A DNA stretch of 32,596 nucleotides. Origin: JAOUEA01 sp035711865 (GTDB taxonomy: Bacteria > Actinomycetota > UBA4738 > HRBIN12). The stretch spans positions 1 through 32,596 of the forward strand of contig DASTBT010000109.1 in assembly GCA_035711865.1 (NCBI GenBank), in the 5' to 3' direction. The notes under the pieces are model-generated. The model saw only the letters and a list, made by a program, of their open reading frames with translations, was not told the origin of the DNA and did not search any database. Each line of letters begins with the position of its first letter. Position 1 is the first letter of the stretch. The translations under genes and the position numbers were made by a program. Below, in pieces: positions 7,550-14,645 of the stretch.

Positions 7550-7990
7550 TCACCCCTGCGGGTGGCCGTCCACCTCCCCGTTCGGAACGAGGCCGTGGGC
7601 GCCGATGTCGGCGAGCGTCACCGACCCCATCACGTGCTGGATCTCCGGCTTGATCTCGGTCCAGCGGAAGTGCAGGGGGCACGGCCGAGCTTCGTCGCAG
7701 TCCGAGCGCCAGAAGATGCAGGTGTCCCAGATCGCCTCGTGGCCCTCGACGACCCTGAGCACGTCCCCCAGCTCGATGCGGTCGGGCGGACGGGCGAGCG
7801 CGAATCCGCGGCCCCGTTGGGATCGAAGCACGCCTCCGGCTGCGAGCGACCGCAGGATCTTCGACAGGAACGGCGCCGGCAGCTGCGCGCGCTCGGCGAT
7901 CTCGCGGGCCTCGACCATCTCTCCCGGTGGAGCCGATGCGAGCTCGATCAGGGCCTCGATCGCGTAGCGGCTCTCTCGAGCGAGTCGCAT
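7550..7990 (-). CDS. Rrf2 family transcriptional regulator with three-cysteine Fe-S motif
   Basis: 146 residues from the ATG at 7990, chosen because M-R-L-A-R-E-S-R-Y-A-I-E-A-L is the standard Rrf2 start and GGGAGA lies just upstream. The winged helix occupies residues 1-70, with recognition helix L-P-A-P-F-L-S-K-I-L-R-S-L and wing S-Q-R-G-R-G-F. Cys91, Cys98 and Cys104 (C-x6-C-x5-C) match the cluster-binding pattern of IscR, NsrR and RsrR, so an Fe-S sensor of nitric oxide, iron or redox state is likely. It diverges from the NirK-like copper protein gene across 167 bp containing two inverted repeats, which makes an NsrR-like role plausible. Identity as NsrR rather than another Rrf2 type is inference. 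Confidence 0.88.
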   Translation of the reverse strand: MRLARESRYAIEALIELASAPPGEMVEAREIAERAQLPAPFLSKILRSLAAGGVLRSQRGRGFALARPPDRIELGDVLRVVEGHEAIWDTCIFWRSDCDEARPCPLHFRWTEIKPEIQHVMGSVTLADIGAHGLVPNGEVDGHPQG

Positions 7991-8044
7991 GGTCGATTCT
8001 CCCGGTGTCCGGGCGTCAGGAGGTCCTTCCTGCGCATTGTTCAT

Positions 8045-8064
8045 CGTGCCACGGAAGCGGCACG
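8045..8064. promoter_or_regulatory. Inverted repeat, possible operator
   Basis: CGTGCC (8045-8050) and GGCACG (8059-8064), perfect 6-bp arms with an 8-bp spacer, in the intergenic region between the Rrf2 gene and the copper oxidase gene. A possible binding site for the Rrf2 dimer; no match to a named consensus is claimed. Confidence 0.3.
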
Positions 8065-8077
8065 AGCTGTCCCCGAG

Positions 8078-8098
8078 GGTCCCGTCTCGGTCGGGACC
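8078..8098. promoter_or_regulatory. Inverted repeat, possible operator
   Basis: GGTCCCG (8078-8084) and CGGGACC (8092-8098), perfect 7-bp arms with a 7-bp spacer, 60-80 bp upstream of the copper oxidase start. It is the strongest dyad in this divergent region and could be an operator or an RNA hairpin. Confidence 0.35.
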
Positions 8099-8157
8099 AT
8101 CGGACCGTTTCCATCCGTTGGGCCTGGGCGAGGATGGCTGGCGCGAAAGGAGCAGCC

Positions 8158-9567
8158 ATGAACAGGTACGTGTCGGTCGGAGCGGCGTTCCTCGCCGCGG
8201 TGCTCATCGTCGTCGGGATCGTGGCGGTCAGCCCCGGGGACGGCGCGTCCGGTGCCGCGCCCGCCGAGGACTTCCGGGTCCACGAGCCGAACGGCAACGT
8301 CGTGGAGGTGAACCTCGTCGCCCGGGAGACGACCCAGGAGATCGCGCCCGGCGTGGACTACCAGGTGTGGACCTTCAACGGTGTCACGCCCGCCCCGGTG
8401 ATCCGCGTGAACCTTGGCGACACGGTCCGGTTCACGCTGACGAACGACTCGACGATCGGCATGCAGCATTCGATCGACTTCCACGCCGCGCTCACGCCGT
8501 GGAGCGAGAACTATCAACCGGTCGACCCCGGCGAGACCCTCACGTTCGACTGGGTCGCGATGTATCCCGGAGTGTTCATGTACCACTGCGGGGTCGACCC
8601 CGTGCTGCAGCACATCGGCAACGGCATGTACGGGGCCATCATCGTGCAGACCGACGCGTTCCCGGCCGAGCGCGAGTTCGTGATGGTGGCGAGCGAGTTC
8701 TATCCGACCGCGAAGCCGATCGAGGGCCAGTACGTGGGCGACATCGACCGCATGAAGGCGGTCGATCCGGAATACGTGGTGTTCGACGGCCTCGCGAACC
8801 GCTACCTGGACGAGCCGCTGCAGGTGCGCCCGGACGAGCCGTTCCGCATCTGGCTGGTGAACGCCGGGCCCACGCTCACGAACGCGTTCCATGTGATCGG
8901 CACGCTGTTCCCGCATGTCTACGCATCGGGGAACCCGACCACGCCGCTCAACGGGCTGCAGACGTGGAACGTCCCGCCCGGCGACGGAGCGATGTTCGAG
9001 CTGCAGATCCCCGACGAGGGCGTCTATCCGTTCGTGACCCACGCCTTCGCCTACACGGGTCTGGGGTCGGTGGGCGCGATCGAAGTGACCGCCGACGCCC
9101 CGCCGGCTCCCGACTCGTATCCGACGTTCGGCGATCCGTTCTCGGCCGGCGTGCTCCCGTTCCGCGACGCCGACGCCCCGCTCGAGCCGAGCCCCAGCGC
9201 CGAGCAGAGCCCCAGCGCCGAGCCGAGCCCCAGTGCCGAGCCGAGCGAAGACGCCGAGCCCGCCGCGTGCACGCCGAAGGGCACGACGATCGACGTGATG
9301 GCCATGGACTCCGTGTTCGACGCTGACTGCCTGGCCGCCCCCGAGGGCAAGCCGTTCGAGATCGTCTTCGACAACATGGACGCGGGCATCCCGCACAACG
9401 TCGCGATCTATACGGACGAGGCCGCCTCGACCGCCCTGTTCGTCGGGGACACGATCAACGGGCCCGAGGTGATCACGTACGAGGTGCCCGCCCTCGACGC
9501 CGGCACCTACTTCTTCCGGTGCGACGTGCATCCGACGACGATGACGGGCACGTTCGTCGTCGCGTAG
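8158..9567 (+). CDS. NirK-like multicopper oxidase with C-terminal cupredoxin domain
   Basis: 469 residues. An N-terminal signal/anchor helix (about 5-25) implies an extracytoplasmic protein. Cupredoxin domain 1 has H104-S-I-D-F-H109 and Y-H143-C144-G-V-D-P-V-L-Q-H152-I-G-N-G-M157, giving a type 1 copper set (H104, C144, H152, M157) and type 2 ligands (H109, H143), with Asp107 at the NirK catalytic Asp position. Domain 2 has F-H245-V-I-G and V-T-H295-A-F, the latter being the expected third type 2 ligand. In my alignment the catalytic His of classical NirK is Leu250. A Pro/Ser/Ala/Glu linker with 18-bp repeats leads to a third cupredoxin domain with H413, C455, H458 and M462. AAAGGAG is 6 nt before the ATG. 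Nitrite reduction is possible but unproven; another oxidase or electron-transfer role is open. Confidence 0.85.
   Translation: MNRYVSVGAAFLAAVLIVVGIVAVSPGDGASGAAPAEDFRVHEPNGNVVEVNLVARETTQEIAPGVDYQVWTFNGVTPAPVIRVNLGDTVRFTLTNDSTIGMQHSIDFHAALTPWSENYQPVDPGETLTFDWVAMYPGVFMYHCGVDPVLQHIGNGMYGAIIVQTDAFPAEREFVMVASEFYPTAKPIEGQYVGDIDRMKAVDPEYVVFDGLANRYLDEPLQVRPDEPFRIWLVNAGPTLTNAFHVIGTLFPHVYASGNPTTPLNGLQTWNVPPGDGAMFELQIPDEGVYPFVTHAFAYTGLGSVGAIEVTADAPPAPDSYPTFGDPFSAGVLPFRDADAPLEPSPSAEQSPSAEPSPSAEPSEDAEPAACTPKGTTIDVMAMDSVFDADCLAAPEGKPFEIVFDNMDAGIPHNVAIYTDEAASTALFVGDTINGPEVITYEVPALDAGTYFFRCDVHPTTMTGTFVVA
9190..9261 (+). repeat. 18-bp tandem repeats encoding a PSAEPS linker
   Basis: Three near-identical 18-bp units (9190-9207, 9208-9225, 9226-9243) and a diverged fourth (9244-9261) encode the flexible Ser-Pro-Ser-Ala-Glu-Pro linker that joins the NirK-like part to the extra cupredoxin domain. 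Copy number may vary between strains. Confidence 0.85.
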
Positions 9568-9654
9568 GTCGCGGGCACGCCGAAGGGTCCTGCACGGAGA
9601 CCCGCTCGTCGTGAAGAATGGGCAGCGGACCACGATGGACCCGACGAGGAAGCG

Positions 9655-10701
9655 ATGATGGGGCAGGTCAGGATCGAGCCGGACGCCCGTCGCGCGAGCG
9701 TGCGCGCCAGCATCGCGGGAGCCGTGGCGGCGATCGTGCTCACCGTCCTCGTCTTCGCAGGCAGCAACGCCCTGCGCAACTTCGACGCCGCGCTGATCGG
9801 ATACGCGGCGGCGACGATCGTGCTCGCGTTCGGCGTCGTCTACCGGTACGCGATGTGGGTCCAGACGCCGCCGACCCGCCGGTATCTGGTGAAGGGGTGG
9901 CGGGCGTTCTTCTCGTTCCGGAACTTCCGACGGTTCCCGTCGATGGTGCCTCGCGGCATCGTCGGCTACCTCGGGTTGCAGACGTTCATCAGGCACCGCG
10001 GCACGGCCCGCTGGGTCGCACACCAGGCGCTGTTCTGGGGCGTGGTGATCGCCACGCTGATGACGTTCACGCTGGCGTGGGGATGGATCCACTTCGAGGC
10101 CACCGAGACGCAGCGGTACGAGATGTTCGTGCTCAACCTCGGGGTGATGACGTTCGCCCCGCTCACCTGGTGGGCATGGATCGCGTTCCACGTGCTCGAC
10201 ATCGCGGCGGTGCTCGTGATCGCGGGCTGCGGCTACTTCCTGTGGAGGCGCATGCGCGACCGCGAGGCCACGACCGGCCAGCGCCTCGGGTACGACTTCC
10301 TTCCGCTCGTGGCCCTGGTGGCGATCTCGGTCACCGGTCTGCTCCTGACGTTCTCGAGCGCCCTGCTGGAAGGCGCGGGCTACGAGTTCCTGGCGATCCT
10401 GCACATGGGCGTCGTCGTGCTCTCGTTGATCTTCATCCCGTTCGGGAAGTTCTTCCACGTGATCCAGCGGCCGGCCACCGTGGGGGTGCACATGTACAAG
10501 CGGACGTCGCAGGCGGCCGAGGGCATCGTCGAGTGCGAGCGGTGCGGTGAGCCGCTCGAAGGCGCCGAGTTCGTGCGGAACCTGCAGGAGACGATGGACG
10601 AGCTCGGACTGGAGTATCGGGACCTCGTGCAAACGTGCCCCCGGTGCAAGCGGCTCGAGCGCGGCAAGGCCTACCTCGACCACGTGAAGCGAGGGTTCTA
10701 G
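9655..10701 (+). CDS. Membrane cytochrome b-like subunit with C-terminal Cys4 domain
   Basis: 348 residues. Several hydrophobic helices (about 18-36, 45-63, 122-145, 160-196, 215-235, 244-264) carry histidines suited to heme b ligation: H123, H179, H250 and H268 (F-F-H-V-I-Q-R-P), reminiscent of NarI, DsrM and HdrE quinol-oxidising subunits. After the last helix comes a soluble tail with C294-x2-C297 and C328-x2-C331, a zinc-ribbon or Fe-S-like Cys4 site. The next gene starts directly after the stop, so this should be the membrane anchor of the molybdoenzyme complex. GAGGAA precedes two adjacent ATGs (9655 and 9658); the second has better spacing. Heme binding and the nature of the Cys4 site are inference. 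Confidence 0.75.
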   Translation: MMGQVRIEPDARRASVRASIAGAVAAIVLTVLVFAGSNALRNFDAALIGYAAATIVLAFGVVYRYAMWVQTPPTRRYLVKGWRAFFSFRNFRRFPSMVPRGIVGYLGLQTFIRHRGTARWVAHQALFWGVVIATLMTFTLAWGWIHFEATETQRYEMFVLNLGVMTFAPLTWWAWIAFHVLDIAAVLVIAGCGYFLWRRMRDREATTGQRLGYDFLPLVALVAISVTGLLLTFSSALLEGAGYEFLAILHMGVVVLSLIFIPFGKFFHVIQRPATVGVHMYKRTSQAAEGIVECERCGEPLEGAEFVRNLQETMDELGLEYRDLVQTCPRCKRLERGKAYLDHVKRGF

Positions 10702-12993
10702 GTGTCGGCCGGACCGACCCCCTATCCGGTGATCCCCCCGGGGGTCTCCGATTTCCGTGAGGCCGGGGCCGAGGCCGCTGCCGATTGGCAGTCGCCCGAG
10801 GCGAGCGAGGTCACGCTCGTGCCGACGCATTGCTGCTACTGCGGCGTGCAGTGCGGCATGTACCTCAAGGTCGACGGTGAGGGGCACGTCTTCGGCGTCG
10901 AGCCGAGCGCCCACGACATCAACAAGGGCAAGCTCTGCCCCAAGGGCGTGACCGCCTACCAGCAGGTCGACCACCCTGATCGGCTGCTGCACCCGCTCGT
11001 GCGCGACGCCAGGGGCGGCGAGCTCCGGCCGGCGTCGTGGGACGAGGCGCTCGACCGTGTGGCCGCGGAGATCCGGCGCATCCAGGACGCGTACGGCCCC
11101 GACGCGTTCGGCGTGTACTCGGGCTCCTCGCTCGTGACCGAGAACACCTACCTGATGGGGAAGTTCGCCCGGGTCGCGCTGAAGACGAAGCACATCGACT
11201 ACAACGGGCGGCTGTGCATGGTGAGTGCGGCCGCCGCCAACAAGAAGGCCTTCGGCATCGACCGGGCCGCGAACCCGTGGCAGGACATGCTGTCCACCCA
11301 GGTCGTGCTGCTCGCGGGCGCCAACGTGGCGGAGTGCTTCCCGGTGATGTCGCACTACGTCTGGGGAGCGCGCGACCGGGGCGCGAAGTTGATCGTGGTC
11401 GATCCGCGCGAGACGCCGTTGGCACGCACCGCCGATCTGCACGTGCCCCTGCGGCCCGGCACCGACGCCGCGTTCTTCGCCGCGGTGCTGCACGCGATCG
11501 ACCGGGACGGCCGGATCGACGAGGCGTTCATCGCCGAGCGCACCGTGGGGTGGCACGACGTGCGCGAGACGGTCGGGGGGTGGCCCCCGTCCCGGGCCGC
11601 CGAGATCTGCGGCATCGATGCCGAGCTGATCGAGCGCACCGCGACGATCTGGGGAACGGCCGAGCATGCGATGGCGTTCCACGCACGCGGCATCGAGCAT
11701 CAGATCCAGGGGGTCGAGAACGCCCTGAGCATCATCAACCTCGTGCTCGCCACGGGCCAGATCGGCGCCGAAGGCAAGGGCTACGGCACGATCACCGGCC
11801 AAGGCAACGGTCAGGGCGGTCGCGAGCACGGCCAGAAGGCCGACCAACTGCCGGGTGCCCGCGACATCGAGAACCCCGAGCACCGCGAGTTCATCGCCGA
11901 CTACTGGGGCATCGACGAGGCCGAGCTGCCCCACGCCGGCGTCAGCGCCGTCGAGCTCGTGCACCTGATGGAGACGGGAGAGGTGCGCGGGTTCCTCGCC
12001 CTGTGCAACAACCCGTTCGTCTCGATGCCGAACGCCACCCGCATCGAGCGCTGCTACGACGAGCTCGAGTTCCACGTGCAGATCGACTTCTTCCTGAGCG
12101 AGACCGCGGCCCGAGCCGACGTCGTCTTGCCGTGCACGACGTGGGCCGAGGAGGGCGGCACGACCACGAACGCAGAGGGCCGGGTGATCCTGCGGCACAA
12201 GGCCGCCGAGCCACCCGGCGAGGCCCGGCCGGACTGGTGGATCGTCGGGCGGATCGCCGAGCGGCTCGGCGCCGGCGATCGACTCTCGTTCGGGTCGATC
12301 GAGGAGATCTTCGAGGAGCTGCGAGGTGCCTCGAGGGGCGGCGTCGCCGACTACAGCGGCATCACGTATGACCGGCTGGAGGAGACCGGCGGCCTGTTCT
12401 GGCCGGTGCCGAGCGAGCACCACCCCGGCACTCCCCGACTGTTCGAGGAGCGGTTCAACTTCCCCGACGGGAAGGCGCGGTTCAACGCGGTGGAGTGGCG
12501 CGAGCCCGCCGAGCCCGTCGACGCCGAGTACCCGATGCGCCTGACCACCGGACGGACCGTGGCGCATTTCCTCTCCGGGAACCAGACGCGACGCATCGGC
12601 GCGCTCGTCGAACAGACGCCCCGGCCGTGGATCGAGGTGCATCCCTCGCTCGGGTTCGCCTCAGGCGACCCCGTGCGGGTGATCACCCGTCGGGGCGAGA
12701 TCACGTTGCCCGCGCTCGTGACCGAGACGATCCGCGGGGACACCGTGTTCGTGCCCTACCACTGGGCGGGAGCCGTCGCCGCGAACCTGATGACGGTCGA
12801 CGCGCTGCACCCGGTGAGCCGCATCCCCGAGTACAAGGTGTGCGCGTGCCGCATCGAGCGTGGCAGCGAGGTCACGCCGTCACCGCCGCCGCCGAACCCG
12901 CCCGGTGCGGGCGTCGGAGGAGCGGAGTCGTTGACCACCACCGACCTGCGACAGCCGAGCGCCCCCCAGGGAAGGGGGACCTCGGACGCATGA
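10702..12993 (+). CDS. Molybdopterin oxidoreductase, NasA/NarB-like catalytic subunit
   Basis: 763 residues from GTG, directly abutting the cytochrome b stop. C44-x2-C47-x3-C51 plus C79 (K-L-C-P-K-G) bind an N-terminal [4Fe-4S] cluster. N-G-R-L-C172-M gives a Cys ligand to molybdenum, as in assimilatory/periplasmic nitrate reductases and Cys-type formate dehydrogenases. Other signatures are T-G-Q-G-N-G-Q-G-G-R-E-H-G-Q-K and L-P-C-T-T-W-A-E-E-G-G-T. The C-terminal domain ends at K-V-C-A-C-R-I-E-R and is followed by an unusual ~37-residue Pro/Gly-rich tail. There is no Tat signal, so the catalytic site is probably cytoplasmic. The G-Q-G-N-G-Q-G-G-R segment favours nitrate reductase over formate dehydrogenase, but the substrate is not proven. 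Confidence 0.88.
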   Translation: MSAGPTPYPVIPPGVSDFREAGAEAAADWQSPEASEVTLVPTHCCYCGVQCGMYLKVDGEGHVFGVEPSAHDINKGKLCPKGVTAYQQVDHPDRLLHPLVRDARGGELRPASWDEALDRVAAEIRRIQDAYGPDAFGVYSGSSLVTENTYLMGKFARVALKTKHIDYNGRLCMVSAAAANKKAFGIDRAANPWQDMLSTQVVLLAGANVAECFPVMSHYVWGARDRGAKLIVVDPRETPLARTADLHVPLRPGTDAAFFAAVLHAIDRDGRIDEAFIAERTVGWHDVRETVGGWPPSRAAEICGIDAELIERTATIWGTAEHAMAFHARGIEHQIQGVENALSIINLVLATGQIGAEGKGYGTITGQGNGQGGREHGQKADQLPGARDIENPEHREFIADYWGIDEAELPHAGVSAVELVHLMETGEVRGFLALCNNPFVSMPNATRIERCYDELEFHVQIDFFLSETAARADVVLPCTTWAEEGGTTTNAEGRVILRHKAAEPPGEARPDWWIVGRIAERLGAGDRLSFGSIEEIFEELRGASRGGVADYSGITYDRLEETGGLFWPVPSEHHPGTPRLFEERFNFPDGKARFNAVEWREPAEPVDAEYPMRLTTGRTVAHFLSGNQTRRIGALVEQTPRPWIEVHPSLGFASGDPVRVITRRGEITLPALVTETIRGDTVFVPYHWAGAVAANLMTVDALHPVSRIPEYKVCACRIERGSEVTPSPPPPNPPGAGVGGAESLTTTDLRQPSAPQGRGTSDA

Positions 12994-13556
12994 TGGGGCG
13001 AACGCTGTTCATCGACCCGGGCCGTTGCATCGGCTGTCAGGCATGTGTCGCCGGGTGCCGTGAGTGCGACTCGCACCGTGGGAAGTCGATGATCAGCCTG
13101 GACTACATCGACCAGGGCGCCACCGTGGCCTCGATGCCGACCGTGTGCATGCACTGCGAGGATCCGGTCGCGCCCTGCGCGGAGGTCTGCCCGACCGACG
13201 CGATCCTCGTCACCGCCGACGGCGTCGTGCACGAGGCCGCCAAGGAGCGCTGCATCGCGTGCGCGAACTGCGTGCACGCATGCCCGTTCGGCGTGCCGAA
13301 GCTCGATATGGAAGAGATGCTCCAGTACAAGTGCAACATGTGCTACGACCGCACCTCCGAGGGGCTCGCGCCGATGTGCGCGGCGGTCTGCCCGACCGGT
13401 GCGATCTTCTACGGCAGCATCGACGAGCTCCTCGCCGAGCGTCCGAGCGCCGCCGCCACCGACCTGGTCGTCTTCGGCGAGCAGGAGATCCGCACCGGCG
13501 TCGCGACGGTGGTGCCGGCCGGCTACGAGCACGACGGCGTGCCGGGAGAGCGCTGA
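12990..13556 (+). CDS. Four-cluster ferredoxin-type electron transfer subunit
   Basis: 188 residues, overlapping the previous stop by ATGA, a sign of translational coupling. It has 16 cysteines in four [4Fe-4S] motifs: C-I-G-C-Q-A-C-V-A-G-C near residue 13, C-M-H-C-x7-C-A-E-V-C-P, C-I-A-C-A-N-C-V-H-A-C-P, and C-N-M-C-x11-C-A-A-V-C-P. This is the DmsB/NrfC/FdhB-type arrangement that carries electrons between a membrane quinol module and a molybdoenzyme. No signal peptide is present, in line with a cytoplasmic complex. Two adjacent ATGs (12990, 12993) are possible starts. Confidence 0.92.
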   Translation: MMGRTLFIDPGRCIGCQACVAGCRECDSHRGKSMISLDYIDQGATVASMPTVCMHCEDPVAPCAEVCPTDAILVTADGVVHEAAKERCIACANCVHACPFGVPKLDMEEMLQYKCNMCYDRTSEGLAPMCAAVCPTGAIFYGSIDELLAERPSAAATDLVVFGEQEIRTGVATVVPAGYEHDGVPGER

Positions 13557-13561
13557 GCCGC

Positions 13562-14050
13562 ATGGCGAGTCCCGCCCGCACCCCGCCCACCGACGGGCCG
13601 TTCGAGCGCATCCGCTCCGACGCCCCGGTGACCCGGCGCGACTACCTGCGCATCCTCGTCACGATCTCGGGCGGGCTCGTCGTGGGCGCGGGCGCCGTCG
13701 CGATCGGGGTCTTCCCGCGGCGAACCGGGTCGGCCGGCGACGTGCGGATCGCCGAGGGGATCGCGCCGGGCGAGACCGTGACGTTCTCCTATCCTGGGCC
13801 CGACGATCGCGCGATCGCGCTGCGGCTGCCGGGCGGCGCCCTCGTCGGGTACTCGTCGATCTGCACGCACCTCGCGTGCGGGGTGCTCTGGGAAGAGCGG
13901 GACGAGGCGCTCGTGTGCCCCTGTCACGAGGGCCGCTTCTCGGCGGCCACCGGGGAGGTGCTCGCCGGACCGCCGCCCCGGCCGCTTCCGGTGATCGACC
14001 TCGAGGAGCGCGACGACGGGGTGTACGCCGTGGGGGCTCGGGTGCGATGA
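13562..14050 (+). CDS. Rieske [2Fe-2S] protein with signal anchor
   Basis: 162 residues. T-R-R-D-Y-L-R-I-L-V at about residues 24-33 followed by a hydrophobic helix (I-S-G-G-L-V-V-G-A-G-A-V-A-I) looks like a Tat-type signal anchor, which would place the folded domain outside the membrane. The cluster motifs are C-T-H-L-A-C-G and C-P-C-H-E-G-R-F-S, followed by the P-P-P-R-P-L-P loop. It lies 5 bp after the ferredoxin gene and overlaps the next gene by ATGA. In context it is probably a redox subunit of the same complex, recalling the Rieske/cytochrome b pairing in haloarchaeal nitrate reductases. Its placement on the opposite side from the Mo subunit is inference. Confidence 0.9.
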   Translation: MASPARTPPTDGPFERIRSDAPVTRRDYLRILVTISGGLVVGAGAVAIGVFPRRTGSAGDVRIAEGIAPGETVTFSYPGPDDRAIALRLPGGALVGYSSICTHLACGVLWEERDEALVCPCHEGRFSAATGEVLAGPPPRPLPVIDLEERDDGVYAVGARVR

Positions 14051-14322
14051 GCGAGCGGGATCCACGGCTGCGTCTGCGCATCGGCGCTCCGGGTCCGGGC
14101 CCCGGGGCCGGCGGCGATCGCGATCCGGAGCGAGCCGCGATCGCGATGGCGCGGATCGCGATCGTCTCGACCGTCGTCGTCGGTCAGCTCTGGGCGCTCA
14201 CCGTCGCGCTCAACGCCTATTTCGAGGAGCGTCTGGCCACCGTGTGGTGGCTGTTCGCGTTCCAATGCGTGTCGTTCCTGCTGGCGCTCGCCGTCTGGCT
14301 GATCGTGCCCGACGACCGCTGA
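14047..14322 (+). CDS. Small two-helix membrane protein
   Basis: 91 residues, overlapping the Rieske gene by ATGA. The N-terminal ~30 residues are basic and Gly/Pro-rich; two hydrophobic helices follow (about 33-54 and 63-86) and the protein ends V-P-D-D-R. The family is not recognised. Overlap with the Rieske gene and its final position in the redox operon suggest an assembly or anchoring subunit. There are no metal-binding residues. Confidence 0.7.
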   Translation: MSERDPRLRLRIGAPGPGPGAGGDRDPERAAIAMARIAIVSTVVVGQLWALTVALNAYFEERLATVWWLFAFQCVSFLLALAVWLIVPDDR

Positions 14323-14645
14323 GCGGCGTCGAGCGTCACCCGCGAGCCGCGGCCGCCTCCTCGTCGGCCGCGAACTTCGGAAGGATCCGCGCCCACCTGC
14401 CCGAACGCGAGGCCAGGATCGGACCGAGGATCGCGAGCACGACCTTCCCTCATCGCGGCCCCCGGGGATGCGAGGATGCAGCCACGGCCGCCGAGGGGTG
14501 CGGCGAAGGACTCGTGGATCCGGATGTCGACACGGGCTGATCCCTCTGATCGTCGTTCCGACTTCCCGAGGGAAGGCGAGTCTGGCCTGGATCGTACACG
14601 GAGGCCGAGGCGCGGCTCGGCCGACGCCGGCCGGGGGGTGATTCG
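14323..14645. other. 323-bp intergenic region, mostly non-coding
   Basis: The largest gap in the window, between the redox operon and the anion channel gene. It holds a possible 34-residue leftward reading frame (14440-14336) and a compact hairpin at 14560-14582 (GACTTCC, CGAG loop, GGAAG, with outer GACT/AGTC pairing) that could be a terminator or a 5' leader element. No tRNA, riboswitch consensus or clear TANNNT promoter was seen. GGGGGTG at about 14633-14639 serves as a weak Shine-Dalgarno sequence for the gene at 14646. Confidence 0.5.
14336..14440 (-). CDS. Possible small protein or gene remnant (34 aa)
   Basis: A GTG at 14440 preceded by GAGGGAAGG (about 2-nt spacing) opens a 34-codon frame: a hydrophobic start (M-L-A-I-L-G-P-I-L-A), then R-S-G-R-W-A-R-I-L-P-K-F and an acidic/Ala end. 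The composition is protein-like and unlike the shadow frames around it. It may be a real microprotein or the surviving C-terminus of a lost gene. Evidence is weak. Confidence 0.22.
   Translation of the reverse strand: MLAILGPILASRSGRWARILPKFAADEEAAAARG

Noticed and set aside
7991..8044. An 18-codon upstream extension of the Rrf2 regulator
   Set aside because: Rrf2 proteins normally begin at the M-R-L-type start, which has its own Shine-Dalgarno sequence.
9190..9261. Short direct repeats as a possible CRISPR or mobile-element trace
   Set aside because: The 18-bp units are contiguous, in frame, and encode a Pro/Ser/Ala/Glu linker.
8158..9567. Firm naming of the copper protein as nirK
   Set aside because: The catalytic His appears replaced and the domain architecture differs, so only NirK-like is justified.
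8041..12642. A 1533-codon open frame on the minus strand across the copper oxidase and redox operon
   Set aside because: It is rich in Arg, His, Ala and Gly with no domain, and lies antisense to genes with clear metal-binding motifs; it is a shadow of GC-rich codon bias.
14460..14645. Riboswitch or tRNA in the large intergenic gap
   Set aside because: No conserved riboswitch core or T-arm sequence was found; only a simple hairpin is visible.
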